From Capitella teleta (Eukaryota > Annelida > Polychaeta > Capitellidae), in the NCBI GenBank assembly GCA_000328365.1, contig KB298831.1:145114-209113 (forward strand): 64,000 nucleotides of DNA, given 5' to 3'. The notes below the pieces were generated by a model. It saw only the letters and a list, made by a program, of their open reading frames with translations, did not search any database and was not told the origin of the DNA. The position numbers were made by a program, and so were the translations under genes. The number at the start of each line of letters is the position of its first letter. Within the stretch, counting starts at the first letter, position 1. Below, piece after piece: positions 43,737 to 54,189 of this stretch.

Positions 43737-43979
43737 TCAGTTCCGGAGATCCGGAATCCGGATGGTTTTGCCCTGGCGCCAATTGGTCACTTTCGCCCCC
43801 ATGTCCTGGCTCAGCTTCGTATTCGCGAAAAAACACTGAGGTGTGTCGTTTAGGGGTGGACGCAAAAATGATGAGAAGCCTGATAGTGATCCATATCCGC
43901 ATTCAGCACCATGCACTTGCCTCCCATCGCCGTGTCTCTGTTGCACCGCAAAAATGAAGGCGACAAACAATCGAGGCAT
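43737..43979 (-). CDS. Possible small secreted-peptide gene (80 codons, unspliced reading)
   Basis: Not recognised as any family. The frame begins MPRLFVAFIFAVQQRHGDGR, with a short hydrophobic N-terminus that could be a signal peptide. TATAAA lies upstream at 44054-44059 and AATAAA downstream at 43635-43640, giving a compact unit of about 420 bp. An alternative second-exon frame (EYEAEPGHGGESDQLAPGQN onward, ending at 43696) is also open. A small intron could join the leader to it, so the true C-terminus is unclear. The evidence is the ordered set of signals only. Confidence 0.35.
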   Translation of the reverse strand: MPRLFVAFIFAVQQRHGDGRQVHGAECGYGSLSGFSSFLRPPLNDTPQCFFANTKLSQDMGAKVTNWRQGKTIRIPDLRN

Positions 43980-44053
43980 GGATACAAATTATTCATTCAC
44001 AAAAGGAAATCGACACGTCTATTGTGTTGGTGAATTTAGTTGTTCTGTAGCTC

Positions 44054-44059
44054 TTTATA
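44054..44059 (-). promoter_or_regulatory. TATA box upstream of the small peptide frame
   Basis: TATAAA (in GTATAAAGAG) on the minus strand, 75 nt before the ATG at 43979. It predicts a start near 44027 and a 5' UTR of about 50 nt. Confidence 0.4.
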
Positions 44060-47000
44060 CAAGACTGAAATTGACACACATGTCAATTTAATTTTGAAGC
44101 TTCCTCAATCCGCCTCTGGAACCCATTTAACTACTTGAATTTCAATTGGCTATTTCCATGATTGATCAAATTATGAGTGTTTTTTTCGTTGCGTTGCGTT
44201 TCTTTGCTGAGTGAGCTGCTCATTTCATATTATACATCGTATATTATATCTACAAGCGTTTCATTGTGCGTTTGAGCGTCGGAGGGAGCGTGTGCTCTCC
44301 GTTGGCCTATTCATTTTCACTCAAGGATGGGCCATAGTGTAAGTTTTACATTATTGATGGTTATGTAATATATGTGCTATATATTATGATGCTTTAATTT
44401 TATAGTTTGCGCTGTTAAACCATAGAGGAAATATAATGAGAGAGGACACGTGGGCAAAAGCCTATGGGGGCGATGTCTTTCGCCTTGCGAGCGCATTTTG
44501 CGATTTAGAAACGGTCAGCTCGAGCGCCAGTCCCCGTATAACATGTTTTCGTATACCCGGCCGAAAAATGGCTGTTAACATTGCCATATCTTTTTACTTC
44601 AGAAAGCGAGAGCTTTAAAATTTACAAGGTATAGAGACGCAACCATCACAAATACATCGAGAAAATCCCAAATGAATATCTCGGATAATTACAAAGCTAT
44701 TTGACTTTTTTAAAACATTATCAGAAACGTTTTCGTTTTTCAAGCGAAGCGATTGCGTCTCCACGCCGAGCCCACGGAATGTTTGTTGTGTAATTAGAGA
44801 GCATTTGTTTAGCTCCTTATCTGCAAACTCACCTCGCCGCTCGTTGAAGCGAATAAGTGTGAAGCCATTACGGAATAAAAATATTTATTTGGAAGAAAAG
44901 TTCAAGAAATAGTGGCTTTGGGTTGAAATATATATATTTTTATTCGACGAATAATATTCATAAGTACATAATTATAGCATATTTTTCTACATTTATTGGA
45001 GAATATTCAAAGGACATTAACACGAAACCAAGCAATCAATCCACTATTTTAGAGACCTAAGGGGAGGGAAAAGCAACGTATATCAGTAAACTGAAGTGTA
45101 TATAAACTTGTAACCAATTGATACACTGCATATCATGGGTATACTCGTATGTATAAAATAAATGAACGATTGCTACTACATGCACTTTGTGATGTGCGAA
45201 CATATAATTATAGGCACATTTAATCATAAATTTCAAGGCACTGTTTGCTCACCTTTTGAGTTGCTTTTTTGCGTTTTACTGCAGGCTTAGGGAATTTGTA
45301 GAACAATCGATCTGGATTCTTCGACCGAGAATTTGAACAGGCAATCGCATAGCAGTACGTCGCTTTGCTTGTTTTCTTTCGATCAGTTTTTCTGGTATGA
45401 CGAAGTAAATGTACGATTTATTGATTCATGTCTGTTGTTGGGATTATATACTAAAGCAGGAGTTAAGCCTGAGTCAAACAGGAGTCAAGAGGAGTCAGGT
45501 TGTAGCAGGGGGTGTGACTTCGACGTCATTTGAATTCAGAACGAGGCTTGTTGGCCGGGGGTACATGCGCACCAAAACTGCTTTGAGCGATCCAGTCATA
45601 TTAACATCCATGCATATCTTCCGTCTTGTCTGCATAGCGATTCATGACGCACTTTCGTTATCACTCGCTCTGGTGGTTTGCTTATCATAACACTATTATG
45701 GTAATACACTTTCAGCTCCGTTACAGCTCAAACTCTTGGCATCATCGAAAGCATGCATGCTGAGAGTGCAGTAAGTTTATGCAAATGCTTTGGTCGACCG
45801 GTGACAATAGTTAGTTGGGTGAGATTAGATTAGATTAGATTATAAAAGGAAAACACCATGACGTCATTCCACCTCTCACAAAGCCGTTCTTCAAATTGTC
45901 TCTGATTGTGAATTTCACTTTATAGAACATGACATCATTCTCTAAGTTGTTTATCTCCAGATTATGTATGCAAAAAGGATTTCCGTGGTGCCGCACTTTC
46001 CCCTATTGCTACCTTAAAGGGAGGGAGAACTGGTTAAAAATGGACTTTGAGTCGTTATTTGATGCACCAAAAATGATTTCTATGCCTGGCCCACACAAGG
46101 AATATCATCGCTAACGATTTCGCGGGAGATATATTGCAAATTAGGCGTGACGTCATGAGCTGTGATAAAACACCGAGTTCCCCATCTTTTACAATGGGCC
46201 TCGTCATATCAGCGTGTCTTGCGACTAAACACCTGGATATTTTTTTTTTTTCGGAAATAGATAGAATAATCATTTTGCCACCAGTCAGGCGCGAAAAAAA
46301 AAAAATTATTTTTCCCTATTTTTCTTATTTTAACAAGCGATTTTCTAGGACACCTACCATGTTTCTCATCCTGAAACAGTAAAAAGGTCAGCCAGAGTGC
46401 ACCACGCATGCGCTTTCGTTTCGTAAACAACAAAGATGTCCTTTTATGGCGAAGATGATCTGCTCTGATTGGCTGAAATCGATAGCTTCACGAGGGGAAC
46501 GGGACCAATCACGGCAAGCCATCAGCTGACGTTTGCCTCCTATACTTCGCAATGGAGGCCATTCTCCCATAGGCGCAATGCTAACCCCGATATTCGGAAT
46601 GCATTATTTCCTTACGCTTGCATCCAGGCATGGTGTTCTTGGCACGGAATGCTATCAATTGGTGAAATGAGTCAATAGAACATCACTTAAAATTTAGTTC
46701 CCCATCATTTTAAGGCCACTTGTATCCCTCAAAATGTCACCAGAAACCCAACGAAGATGAGAAAATTGTTTACAATTATTTTTATGTAAAGTGATTTCAC
46801 TTAAGCGATGCTTGGACTAAAGACTGGTGTAAGCAGTTTATTTTTTCATGCGCTGCTTTTTTGTTTACATAATTGTAAACGCGTTTAATAATTAGTTCTG
46901 GCTAATTTCAGCAGTTCACAGCCGGAAATGTTCTACTTGAAGTTAAAACTCGTTTCCTTGTGAACAAGCCACAGTAATACACTTTAATTTCTATTATTCG

Positions 47001-48070
47001 TCAAGTATCTCTAATAAAGACCACCTTGCTTTAGCAACTCACCGCCTCACTTATTTCTTGGAATGCTTGCGAAGAAGAAAATCATAACGCACTTTTTAGC
47101 GCATCGCAAACACAGCAACCACGTAGATCATAAAGTGCTACAACCCATTCATCTGCACATGTTCAATTACAAGATTGTGTGGCTTCACTGTCTTCACACG
47201 CCTCCTGATATTTTTCTCCAACCTTGAGATGGTATTGAGCCTCTCACTGTCCCCTGGTCTTGGGCAACCCACTAGAAAGGATTTGTTTTTGAATAGCAGC
47301 AAATGTTAAAAGATGCATTCCATAAGACACAATTTAATGCGCCTTTTGTTCGACACATTTCGAGACATTATAACCTACTGTGGACGAATTCCTACAAACA
47401 TTCGATCTTAAGTGGTATCATTAGCTGACAGTTCTTTTAGAAGTTGGACTACTCACATTCGAGAAAACCAATATAATCGATCTAAAGAGGTTCCAATTAA
47501 TATAGACATGGATTCTCTTTGACAGAGCTACAGAATAGTCGTTCCTCTAAATACACCACGAACCACTTATGATCAGACGCAATTCAAGTACACACATGAT
47601 CAACGACTATTTTAGATGCTTCTGAAAAATTTGACGGAATATTTCTCGATTCTATCGATACGAATGATGATTCCATCACACAAAATTTGAACTTGAAATA
47701 TACCGATACCTCTGTATTCCACAATTCGCGTACACGAAGGGAAAACGCTGTTGGTTTTACCCCTGGACTCCATTGTCTAACGAGCAGACGACAGCCACAC
47801 CACCAGTCGGAGCGGCCAACTGGGTGTTACACAATGCCCTGGACTCTAATATGCCTAAACAGTTGAAGTTAAATACGATGATTATTATTTCTCATCACTG
47901 AACTACACGACATTTATATTTTGGTGCCCGTTTTACATAATAAGATGTCATGTCGGATGTTGCAATTCTATGCAAGCAGGTCTGGCTGTCATTCATAATT
48001 CTATAACTAAGTTGAATAATGATCCGTTAGGATTGGGAATTATTCACGTAATTTTAACTCGCTTTATTTA
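44060..48070. other. 4 kb intergenic stretch with no supported gene
   Basis: Contents noted: a GATTA tandem at 45822-45840, homopolymer runs at 46239-46251 and 46297-46306, and a pair of facing CCAAT motifs at 46477-46512. Open frames here lack domain, codon or splice evidence. Confidence 0.5.
46477..46512. promoter_or_regulatory. Pair of facing CCAAT boxes
   Basis: TGATTGGCTGAA and GACCAATCACGG are opposed about 25 bp apart in a locally less AT-rich stretch. NF-Y sites in this arrangement occur in promoters, but no transcript start or coding exon is visible nearby. Confidence 0.25.
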
Positions 48071-48077
48071 TAATTCT

Positions 48078-48237
48078 TTGGAGACTCTACGGTGTTGGGT
48101 AACAAGGCTGAGAATGTGCACTACTGCGTATATGGTAGTAAGCAGGATAAATAATTCCTGGAAATTGTCAACGAGAGTAACCTAGGTAGGGAAACACCTA
48201 AGTTCGGGGCTTTTGTTTTGACGCCCGTATAACCCCT
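48078..48237 (+). repeat. Degenerate SINE body fragment
   Basis: It resembles the body of the SINEs at 19 and 24 kb: GAGACTCTACGGTGTTGGGT, AACAAGGCTG, GCAGGATAAATAATTC and GACGCCCGTATAACCCC. No A or B box head is seen. It is either an old truncated copy or a related family sharing the 3' body. Confidence 0.55.
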
Positions 48238-48436
48238 GATAATAATAATAACACAACAGAAGCTAAAATACTGTTACCCAACGCAGAGCAATAGTAAACA
48301 CGGCGACCATGGTGCATATATATTCACTGGCAAAAATAATGGGCCTTATGCGTAAAGTTTTAACTTTTTAGAGCCGAATTTGATCATAATCTGTATGAAT
48401 ACTGCTTCAGAACGATCAAGTGAAATTCAGACAATG

Positions 48437-48442
48437 TTTATT
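48437..48442 (-). promoter_or_regulatory. Poly(A) signal of the chitin-binding protein gene
   Basis: AATAAA on the minus strand, 32 nt after the stop codon (48474-48476), giving a very short 3' UTR. Confidence 0.7.
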
Positions 48443-48473
48443 GAGTCTGAAGGAAGTATCGTGGACATTAGTA

Positions 48474-49457
48474 TTAGGTGTAACATTCTTCGCATGTGTT
48501 GGAGGAGGGAAGGCAAGCGGAAACGGAGCCGTCCCAAACCCAGTGCGCCGGTTCACATGCTTGGTAGTATATAGCGTTGTTGTTACACTGGACGTAGGAC
48601 GTGCAGTTCGTGCATGCCTGATAGAAGCCATCTTCGACGCCAACGCATCGTCGGACGCAGTCTTCTCCAGTGCTCTCGCAGACGTCAGGATCTGCACAGT
48701 GCAAGCAAGTGCTAGAAGTCTCGATGCACCCCTGGCGGTTGTCGTCATAGTACGTACCGAGTGGGCAGTACATGTGATCTCCGAAACCGCTGGCACACTG
48801 GATGAACTGCACGCAGTTGTCGCAGGACTGGTATATGCCATCCTCTTCTACCTGCTCGCAGCTGCTGATGCAACTCGGCCCAGTTGTGTTGCAGTAAGCG
48901 AGGTCAAAGCACTCGACACAGGTCTGTGATTCGGCCACGCAGCCCTTGGGTTCCAGGTTGTGCCAGAAGAGTCCTTCAGGACAGTGTTGCATGGATACGA
49001 GCTGTTCCCCTTCGCAGACAACGTACGAGGTGCAGTTGTCGCAAATCTGGTTCGGGCCGTTGTTGAGGCCTGTGCAGTCGTTGTGAGTGCAGCTCGGCCC
49101 TGTGGTGGGGCACAGTGGGGGTATGTAGCACTCTTCGCATGTCTCGCTGACTTCGGAACAACGCTTGACCTGGTCATCCCAGCGCAGATCACCCGGGCAA
49201 TGACCATAATGTGTTACATACTGGTCACACACGAGGAAGGTGCTGCAGTTGCCGCAGAACTGGAATTGTCCACTTACGATACCAATACAGTCTAGCCGAC
49301 AAACGACTCCGGTGGTGTCGCACTTATCCTCATAGAAAGGTGTCTTGGCTTGAGCTGTATGAATAGGCGCAGAAACTTGAAGGTCTTCCTCTGCCTGTTT
49401 CTGTGGCAGCGCAGACGCCACGCAGATTGCTACAGCGAAGAAGTACACGATCTTCAT
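48474..49457 (-). CDS. Secreted protein with four peritrophin-like chitin-binding modules (intronless)
   Basis: 327 residues from the ATG at 49457. The N-terminus MKIVYFFAVAICVASALPQK is a signal peptide. Four modules of about 70 residues follow, each with the pattern C-x-(N/D)-C-x-(S/T/Q)-(Y/F)-(V/L/I)-x-C in its core (FCGNCSTFLVC, ICDNCTSYVVC, SCDNCVQFIQC, ACTNCTSYVQC), then a conserved C-P-x-G-x-x-(W/F/Y)-x-x-x stretch and a terminal TCxxC. This matches CBM14/peritrophin-A modules with an extra cysteine pair. The upstream in-frame ATG at 49514 would spoil the signal peptide and lies before the TATA-like motif, so it is not used. It likely binds chitin or similar glycans in gut matrix, tunic or mucus. 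Confidence 0.92.
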   Translation of the reverse strand: MKIVYFFAVAICVASALPQKQAEEDLQVSAPIHTAQAKTPFYEDKCDTTGVVCRLDCIGIVSGQFQFCGNCSTFLVCDQYVTHYGHCPGDLRWDDQVKRCSEVSETCEECYIPPLCPTTGPSCTHNDCTGLNNGPNQICDNCTSYVVCEGEQLVSMQHCPEGLFWHNLEPKGCVAESQTCVECFDLAYCNTTGPSCISSCEQVEEDGIYQSCDNCVQFIQCASGFGDHMYCPLGTYYDDNRQGCIETSSTCLHCADPDVCESTGEDCVRRCVGVEDGFYQACTNCTSYVQCNNNAIYYQACEPAHWVWDGSVSACLPSSNTCEECYT

Positions 49458-49488
49458 TTTGGATTGAAGTTTCTTGAACCGTGGAGTT

Positions 49489-49496
49489 GCTTTTAA
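49489..49496 (-). promoter_or_regulatory. TATA-like box of the chitin-binding gene
   Basis: TTAAAAGC on the minus strand, 32 nt upstream of the ATG at 49457, identical to the octamer before the mosaic gene start. Together with the nearby AATAAA it outlines a compact intronless transcript. Confidence 0.45.
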
Positions 49497-49514
49497 GGCG
49501 AGCCAGGCGCCCAC

Positions 49515-50780
49515 TTCTGGTTGTGAATCAATCTTTAGCTGTAGTTCAGACTGCTCTTGATGTTGACAACATACATGATTTGTTGAGGTATCGAGGGTTA
49601 GTACTTGACGAGTACCTACTGAAGTTGCTTATCGTTATGATTGATTCTTTTTCTTGTCGAGACATGATAAAGTTGTTGCTAACTAGGCACAAAACATACG
49701 TCTCTTGAATTTTTGTAAACCAGGAACTGGTTTACAAAAATTCGCTGAAGGCTTATTGGACGTTGCCTTTGAAGTGAGTGAGCAGTTCATCTGCGGTTTT
49801 ACAAAACTTATATTTCTGGAATCGGCCCTCATGGTCACTTTAATCAAATATGTAAGAACAATTTAAAGAGACTTTCCTTCGTAAAAATTGACCCAGAGTT
49901 CATTTTCTGGATCACGTCATATAATATATGTGAATGTAGCCCGATAACACGAAGATTCTCTTTAGCAGGCAACATTCGTCAGACATCAGATCAAGAGCCC
50001 TCGGCTACAGATTATTCTTATGACAAATGTGCTTGTCAGCAAGGTAGGCTCACGTAGAAGTTTTTTTCCTGTTTTACGATTGGACTATTATTTATAGACT
50101 TATGCACGGATCGAGTACAGAGGCTCAAAATTCCATTGCTTAAGTACATGAGTACATGTGTTAATTTTTTGTGTGCATATTAATTTAAGCTGCTTGCGAC
50201 TATAAGTATAGCTGTTTAATTGTCTCCAATGAAGATGTCATATTGCATGAATCCGTTCCTTGCCATTCTTCCAGTGCCTTGATGTATGGAAATGCTGTTA
50301 TATAATGTTGGTTTCCCGCAATGTGCTTTGCACTCATCGAGATTTTTTGGTGTCTAATTTTCCCATTCTGTATCCATTGAATTCCAATAATAATATGCAT
50401 CAATTTTTGTTTTATGGAAAATACCGAACCTCTGGAACTGTTCCCGAATCCCGCAATATTCAAGACAAAGTATTGGCCATTCCCCCCCCCGTTCCACCAC
50501 GATATCAGGAAAAAAGGCATGAACTTAGTTGTGTGCAATGTCCTCGCAAGCGACACCTTTGAGGCTAATTGAGGTTGATGGCTGATAATCTCAACCAAGA
50601 TGTTGAAGTTTTTTACTGCTTGATTTTGAGACGACACCATCAAACCGGGTTGTATATCATTCCGATAAGGGCTCAGATGAGCGATGGCTGTGGTTGAATT
50701 CGCTGAATCATTTTATGCTGGGTCAACATGGAACATTATTTATCCCAAAATAACCTGCATCTGATCCCCTTTTAAGATAC
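49515..50780. other. Spacer with no supported gene
   Basis: AT-rich sequence. A short perfect hairpin at 49715-49741 (TAAACCAG..CTGGTTTA) and a C-run at 50484-50492 are the only structures noted. Confidence 0.5.
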
Positions 50781-50979
50781 AGGTAAAAGTTTGAATTTTG
50801 GCTGTTCGTGGGTTCAAAACGTGTATATCTTAAGAAAGGGGAGATGTGGTCTCCCCCTTGACCTTGCCGACCTCACGGTAGCGCGTCACCCATTTATTGC
50901 GAATGAGACTTCGCATATTCAACTTGGAATCTTTCAATTCATACCAAAGATTTTGTTTTCATTCATGCAAACGTACGAA

Positions 50980-51800
50980 GCATACAAAAATCCTTATGAG
51001 ATGACCCTTTTAATTACTGTTTTAGCCCATTATGATTTCACAGTCGTAGGTCTGACAAAAACTTGGATGAAGAGATATAAACAATGACATTTACCCTATA
51101 TTTCAGGTTATCATATACCCTGAATGCTATCCGAGAAGATCGCCGGGATGAAGATGTTTCACTTCTGAAAAAAAAAATCAATAGAGTGAAAAAGTCATGA
51201 CGTGGAATAAACCCCGGAAAGATATTTGTGTCCAATTGGAGACAATTAAATAACGACAAAAATCCCTAGCCACGACCATCGAAGTCTATAATTGCATCAT
51301 GAAACTGAATGCTCCTCCTTCTCGGGGTATGACGTTCTGACATCCGAAATCACCAAAGCAGTTGCAAGGAAGCTGCGAATTCCTCTGATGCATGTCACAA
51401 ACCTTTGTTTCATATCTGGTGTTGTGCCCTTTGAATTCAAGCTGGCCATTATAACCCCGATCTTCAAATTTCAAAATTATTGACCGATTAGAGTACTTCC
51501 TGTCTTTTCTAAAGTTTTTAAGCGTATTCTCCATTGACGATTGACATAACAGATGCTCTTGATCGTGGTCAAAACGTTATTGGACTCTTTCTTGACCAAA
51601 GAATGTCTTTGATACCATTGTATTTAACATCCGGTTAAATAAACTACAATAATATGGAATCCGTGACAATGCACTTCTGATGTTTAGAACCTGCCTCCAT
51701 AGACGAGCACAAGCTGTTTCACTACTAGAACCGAATTGTACCCAAAGGAAGTAATTTGGGTCCCCTGATGTTTCCAGTCTAAGAACATCAGCGACATAGA
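50980..51800 (+). mobile_element. Degraded LINE: endonuclease end and reverse-transcriptase start
   Basis: Recognisable pieces appear in succession: ITVLAHYDFTVVGLTKTWMK (the end of an APE-type endonuclease, compare DIIGLTETWL), then LRIPLMHVTNLCFISGVVPF and KLAIITPIFKF (start of the RT domain), then PKGSNLGPLMF near 51735-51765. The copy is broken by many stops and shifts and lacks the catalytic YADD region. It belongs to a different LINE lineage from the 25 kb copy and looks older. Confidence 0.65.
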
Positions 51801-51849
51801 AATTTGCCTTGAATTTGCGTTCGGCGAACTGTAGAATGAGAGTCTTTGT

Positions 51850-52270
51850 GCCGTAAGTATCTATGCGAGAACCGTTGGCTGCGTGAAGAGGTGACGATCA
51901 GTTTGTGTCGCTGCATCTGCGTCGATCGGCAGCTGTGGCAGGAAGTACAGACACCTGAGCACCTGTGTCGATTAGGAACACATTTCCGGTCACCTTGTCC
52001 TGAAAAAGCAGTCGTTTCGCTGGTAAGGGGGCCTCCGCTACTGCAGCCGGGACCCCCGCTTGTCGTTTCCCGACCACGTACATGGGGGACGACAGCGTCG
52101 TGCCTTGCTTCCGAATGTCCCATGGAAGAAGCAAAACTCCTCCGATGCATGTGCAGCTTCTTTGCGGCGGTGAGATCCATCTCCGCGACTCTTGGGTCCA
52201 GACATGCGGCACACATCTCCAAAAAGTTCATCTTCCTCCTCTGCTGGATCCACGGCAAAATTTTAATAAC
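51850..52270 (-). mobile_element. Ty3/Gypsy fossil: gag end and protease region
   Basis: A short fragment of a Ty3/Gypsy-type element. A gag zinc-finger-like segment (FCFFHGTFGSKARRC) is followed by the aspartic-protease active-site motif (FLIDTGAQVSVLPA). Neither LTRs nor RT are visible. It is broken, with few disruptions in the retained part, and appears of moderate age. It adjoins the LINE remnant at its lower-coordinate end and a C-run/A-rich tract at the other. Confidence 0.75.
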
Positions 52271-52288
52271 ACCATTAAATTTTTTTAC

Positions 52289-52362
52289 AATGTTACCCCC
52301 CCCCCCAGGAAAAAAAAAAAACAAAAAACAAAACAAACAAACAAAACAAAACAAAACAACAG
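52289..52362. repeat. C-run followed by A-rich simple sequence
   Basis: About ten C followed by A-runs and AAAAC-type units. It abuts the Ty3/Gypsy gag remnant and may be a retroelement tail or slippage sequence. Confidence 0.7.
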
Positions 52363-52399
52363 CAATGGAATTAAATGAAAATACAATTTTTATCTAAAT

Positions 52400-53134
52400 A
52401 TCTAAATTAATTGACTCAAACAAATTATTAGGGCTTAAGTGTAGACCTTAAAATATATCGCATCGTGCTGGTCTTCACAAAGTAGCAGATCTCCGAGAAT
52501 CGAAGCAAAATTCTGACCACACTGCTGTCCTCAAATCCTTGCGCCACAAACGAACCACAGTCTGTGATTTTTATCCATTTGACAAGGAGTCGAGATTGGA
52601 GTTTGGTTTTGGTTTTGGAGCGCGACGAATGCTCAGATGAAGCAGAAATTAAGAATCGTTCGACCATTTTCACCGGAGCACAACTCAGGACATGATTAGA
52701 TAAAAACAGTAGCAATGTTATTCAGCTGAAACTGGATGACTTTGGTGAGAACATCAAAGGTTGCAATGAACAGGTGTTCATTTCACGATTCCGTCACCTC
52801 AGGGGGCTGATTGAATGTCAGGGTGAACAAGAAGCGAGACCAGAGAGAGAGAGAGAGAGGAGAAAAACGTGTTGATGGCGTGTAATGTGTTGTCAGGTAG
52901 ATAGTGTGAGAGGACACGCAGCTGTCTTTCAATTATCAGATCTCCTACTTTGTAGAGTGGAAAAAAGAAGAGAAACCCCCTTTTTACATTTCATTATTAT
53001 TCCCTACCATTACTGATATTAGAGAGGCTGAAAAGTAGTTCAACGACATTCACCAATTTATACGTTTTATGACCAGAAGTAACTAACCTCACACATATGG
53101 ATACAAACAGATATACCCGCAAAACACTTGACAC
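52400..53134. other. Spacer with no supported gene
   Basis: Contains a short GA run at 52843-52859. No coding, RNA or mobile-element signature was recognised. Confidence 0.45.
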
Positions 53135-53581
53135 TTAAAGAGGACCTCTGTTCATTTTGGAACCTTTTTAAATCGATTCTATGGACTTTTGTGAATGATA
53201 AGAGACCATTTTTGAAAAATTTGGCAAACTGTGAATGATATTCAAGACAAATTAAAATACGAATTTCCTGCTCAGTGAAAATAGCTTGAAACGAGATGAG
53301 TGCGAGATTGCTTTTATGCGAACTGCTGGAAGATCTGCTCACTCGACGGCTCCCGTTGTTAACAATAGGAGAAATACTTTTATGCCGTCACGACGGTATG
53401 AAATCGAACGCGAGAAGAAAGCGAGATTTAAACCTCTCAAATTCGATGCATCTAGGAATTAGCCCACAGCAAGCGTTTTGTCTAAAACTACGGCAGTCAA
53501 AAGCCGAATTTGTCTTTTGGGATGCATTCTTTATCACCCGTTACTACAGTGTAGTTCAAAACAACCAGAGGTCCTCTTTAA
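53135..53581. mobile_element. 447 bp MITE bounded by TTAA
   Basis: Both ends share the inverted sequence TTAAAGAGGACCTCTG (16 bp), and each ends on TTAA. The TTAA boundary would fit a piggyBac-type target duplication. No coding capacity is seen. A low-similarity inner inverted stretch may extend the ends. Confidence 0.6.
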
Positions 53582-54189
53582 ATATCCCCGGGTGAAAATC
53601 GTGACCTACATGTACGTGTAGCTCACTGAACCTTTGTCCTGTCGATCTTGCCCTTGAGTTCAGGGTATTTTTGTGTGTTTTTTTCATGATGACATTGCTT
53701 TCTTTGCTTTCTCTTCCGTGCTCCAACATAATATAATGAGGCATATTTGTTTACAAAGAGATGTGACTCTGACAAGTTTGGTTGGATTCTAATTGCACAA
53801 AACGTTGGATGGCCAATTACTGTCGATCGGCACAAGAGAAGGTTGCTTTGTATACGGACACATTATGGTTGAATCTTGGAACAGAATATTAATGATTGCA
53901 GTCTATTACTCCTTTGAAATGGAAGACTTTGCAAGCCCTGGACACAGGGCGATAAAGTGAAGTCATTTGGTGCTAAGTAAGCACCCTTCCTCGCTGGACT
54001 CTTTCATGTCTATCGGATGGAAATAGCAAATCGAGGGCCAACAAAAATACACAGTGTAATCCAGCAATATTTTCATTATGATATTTTATGGTAATTTGAT
54101 ACTATTTTTCGAAAGGTAATTTTAATACTTACATGTATTTAATTCTCGGGATCATTTTGTTGGGTTATTAATATTATATTGCTGGGTTA

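Noticed and set aside
45853-46160. MITE suggested by TGACGTCA-type motifs at both sides
   Set aside because: Only a 9 bp self-complementary motif is shared; the flanking sequence does not match.
48420-48929. Plus-strand open frame of 169 codons opposite the chitin-binding gene
   Set aside because: It is the complement of a strongly supported secreted protein and has no domain or signals of its own.
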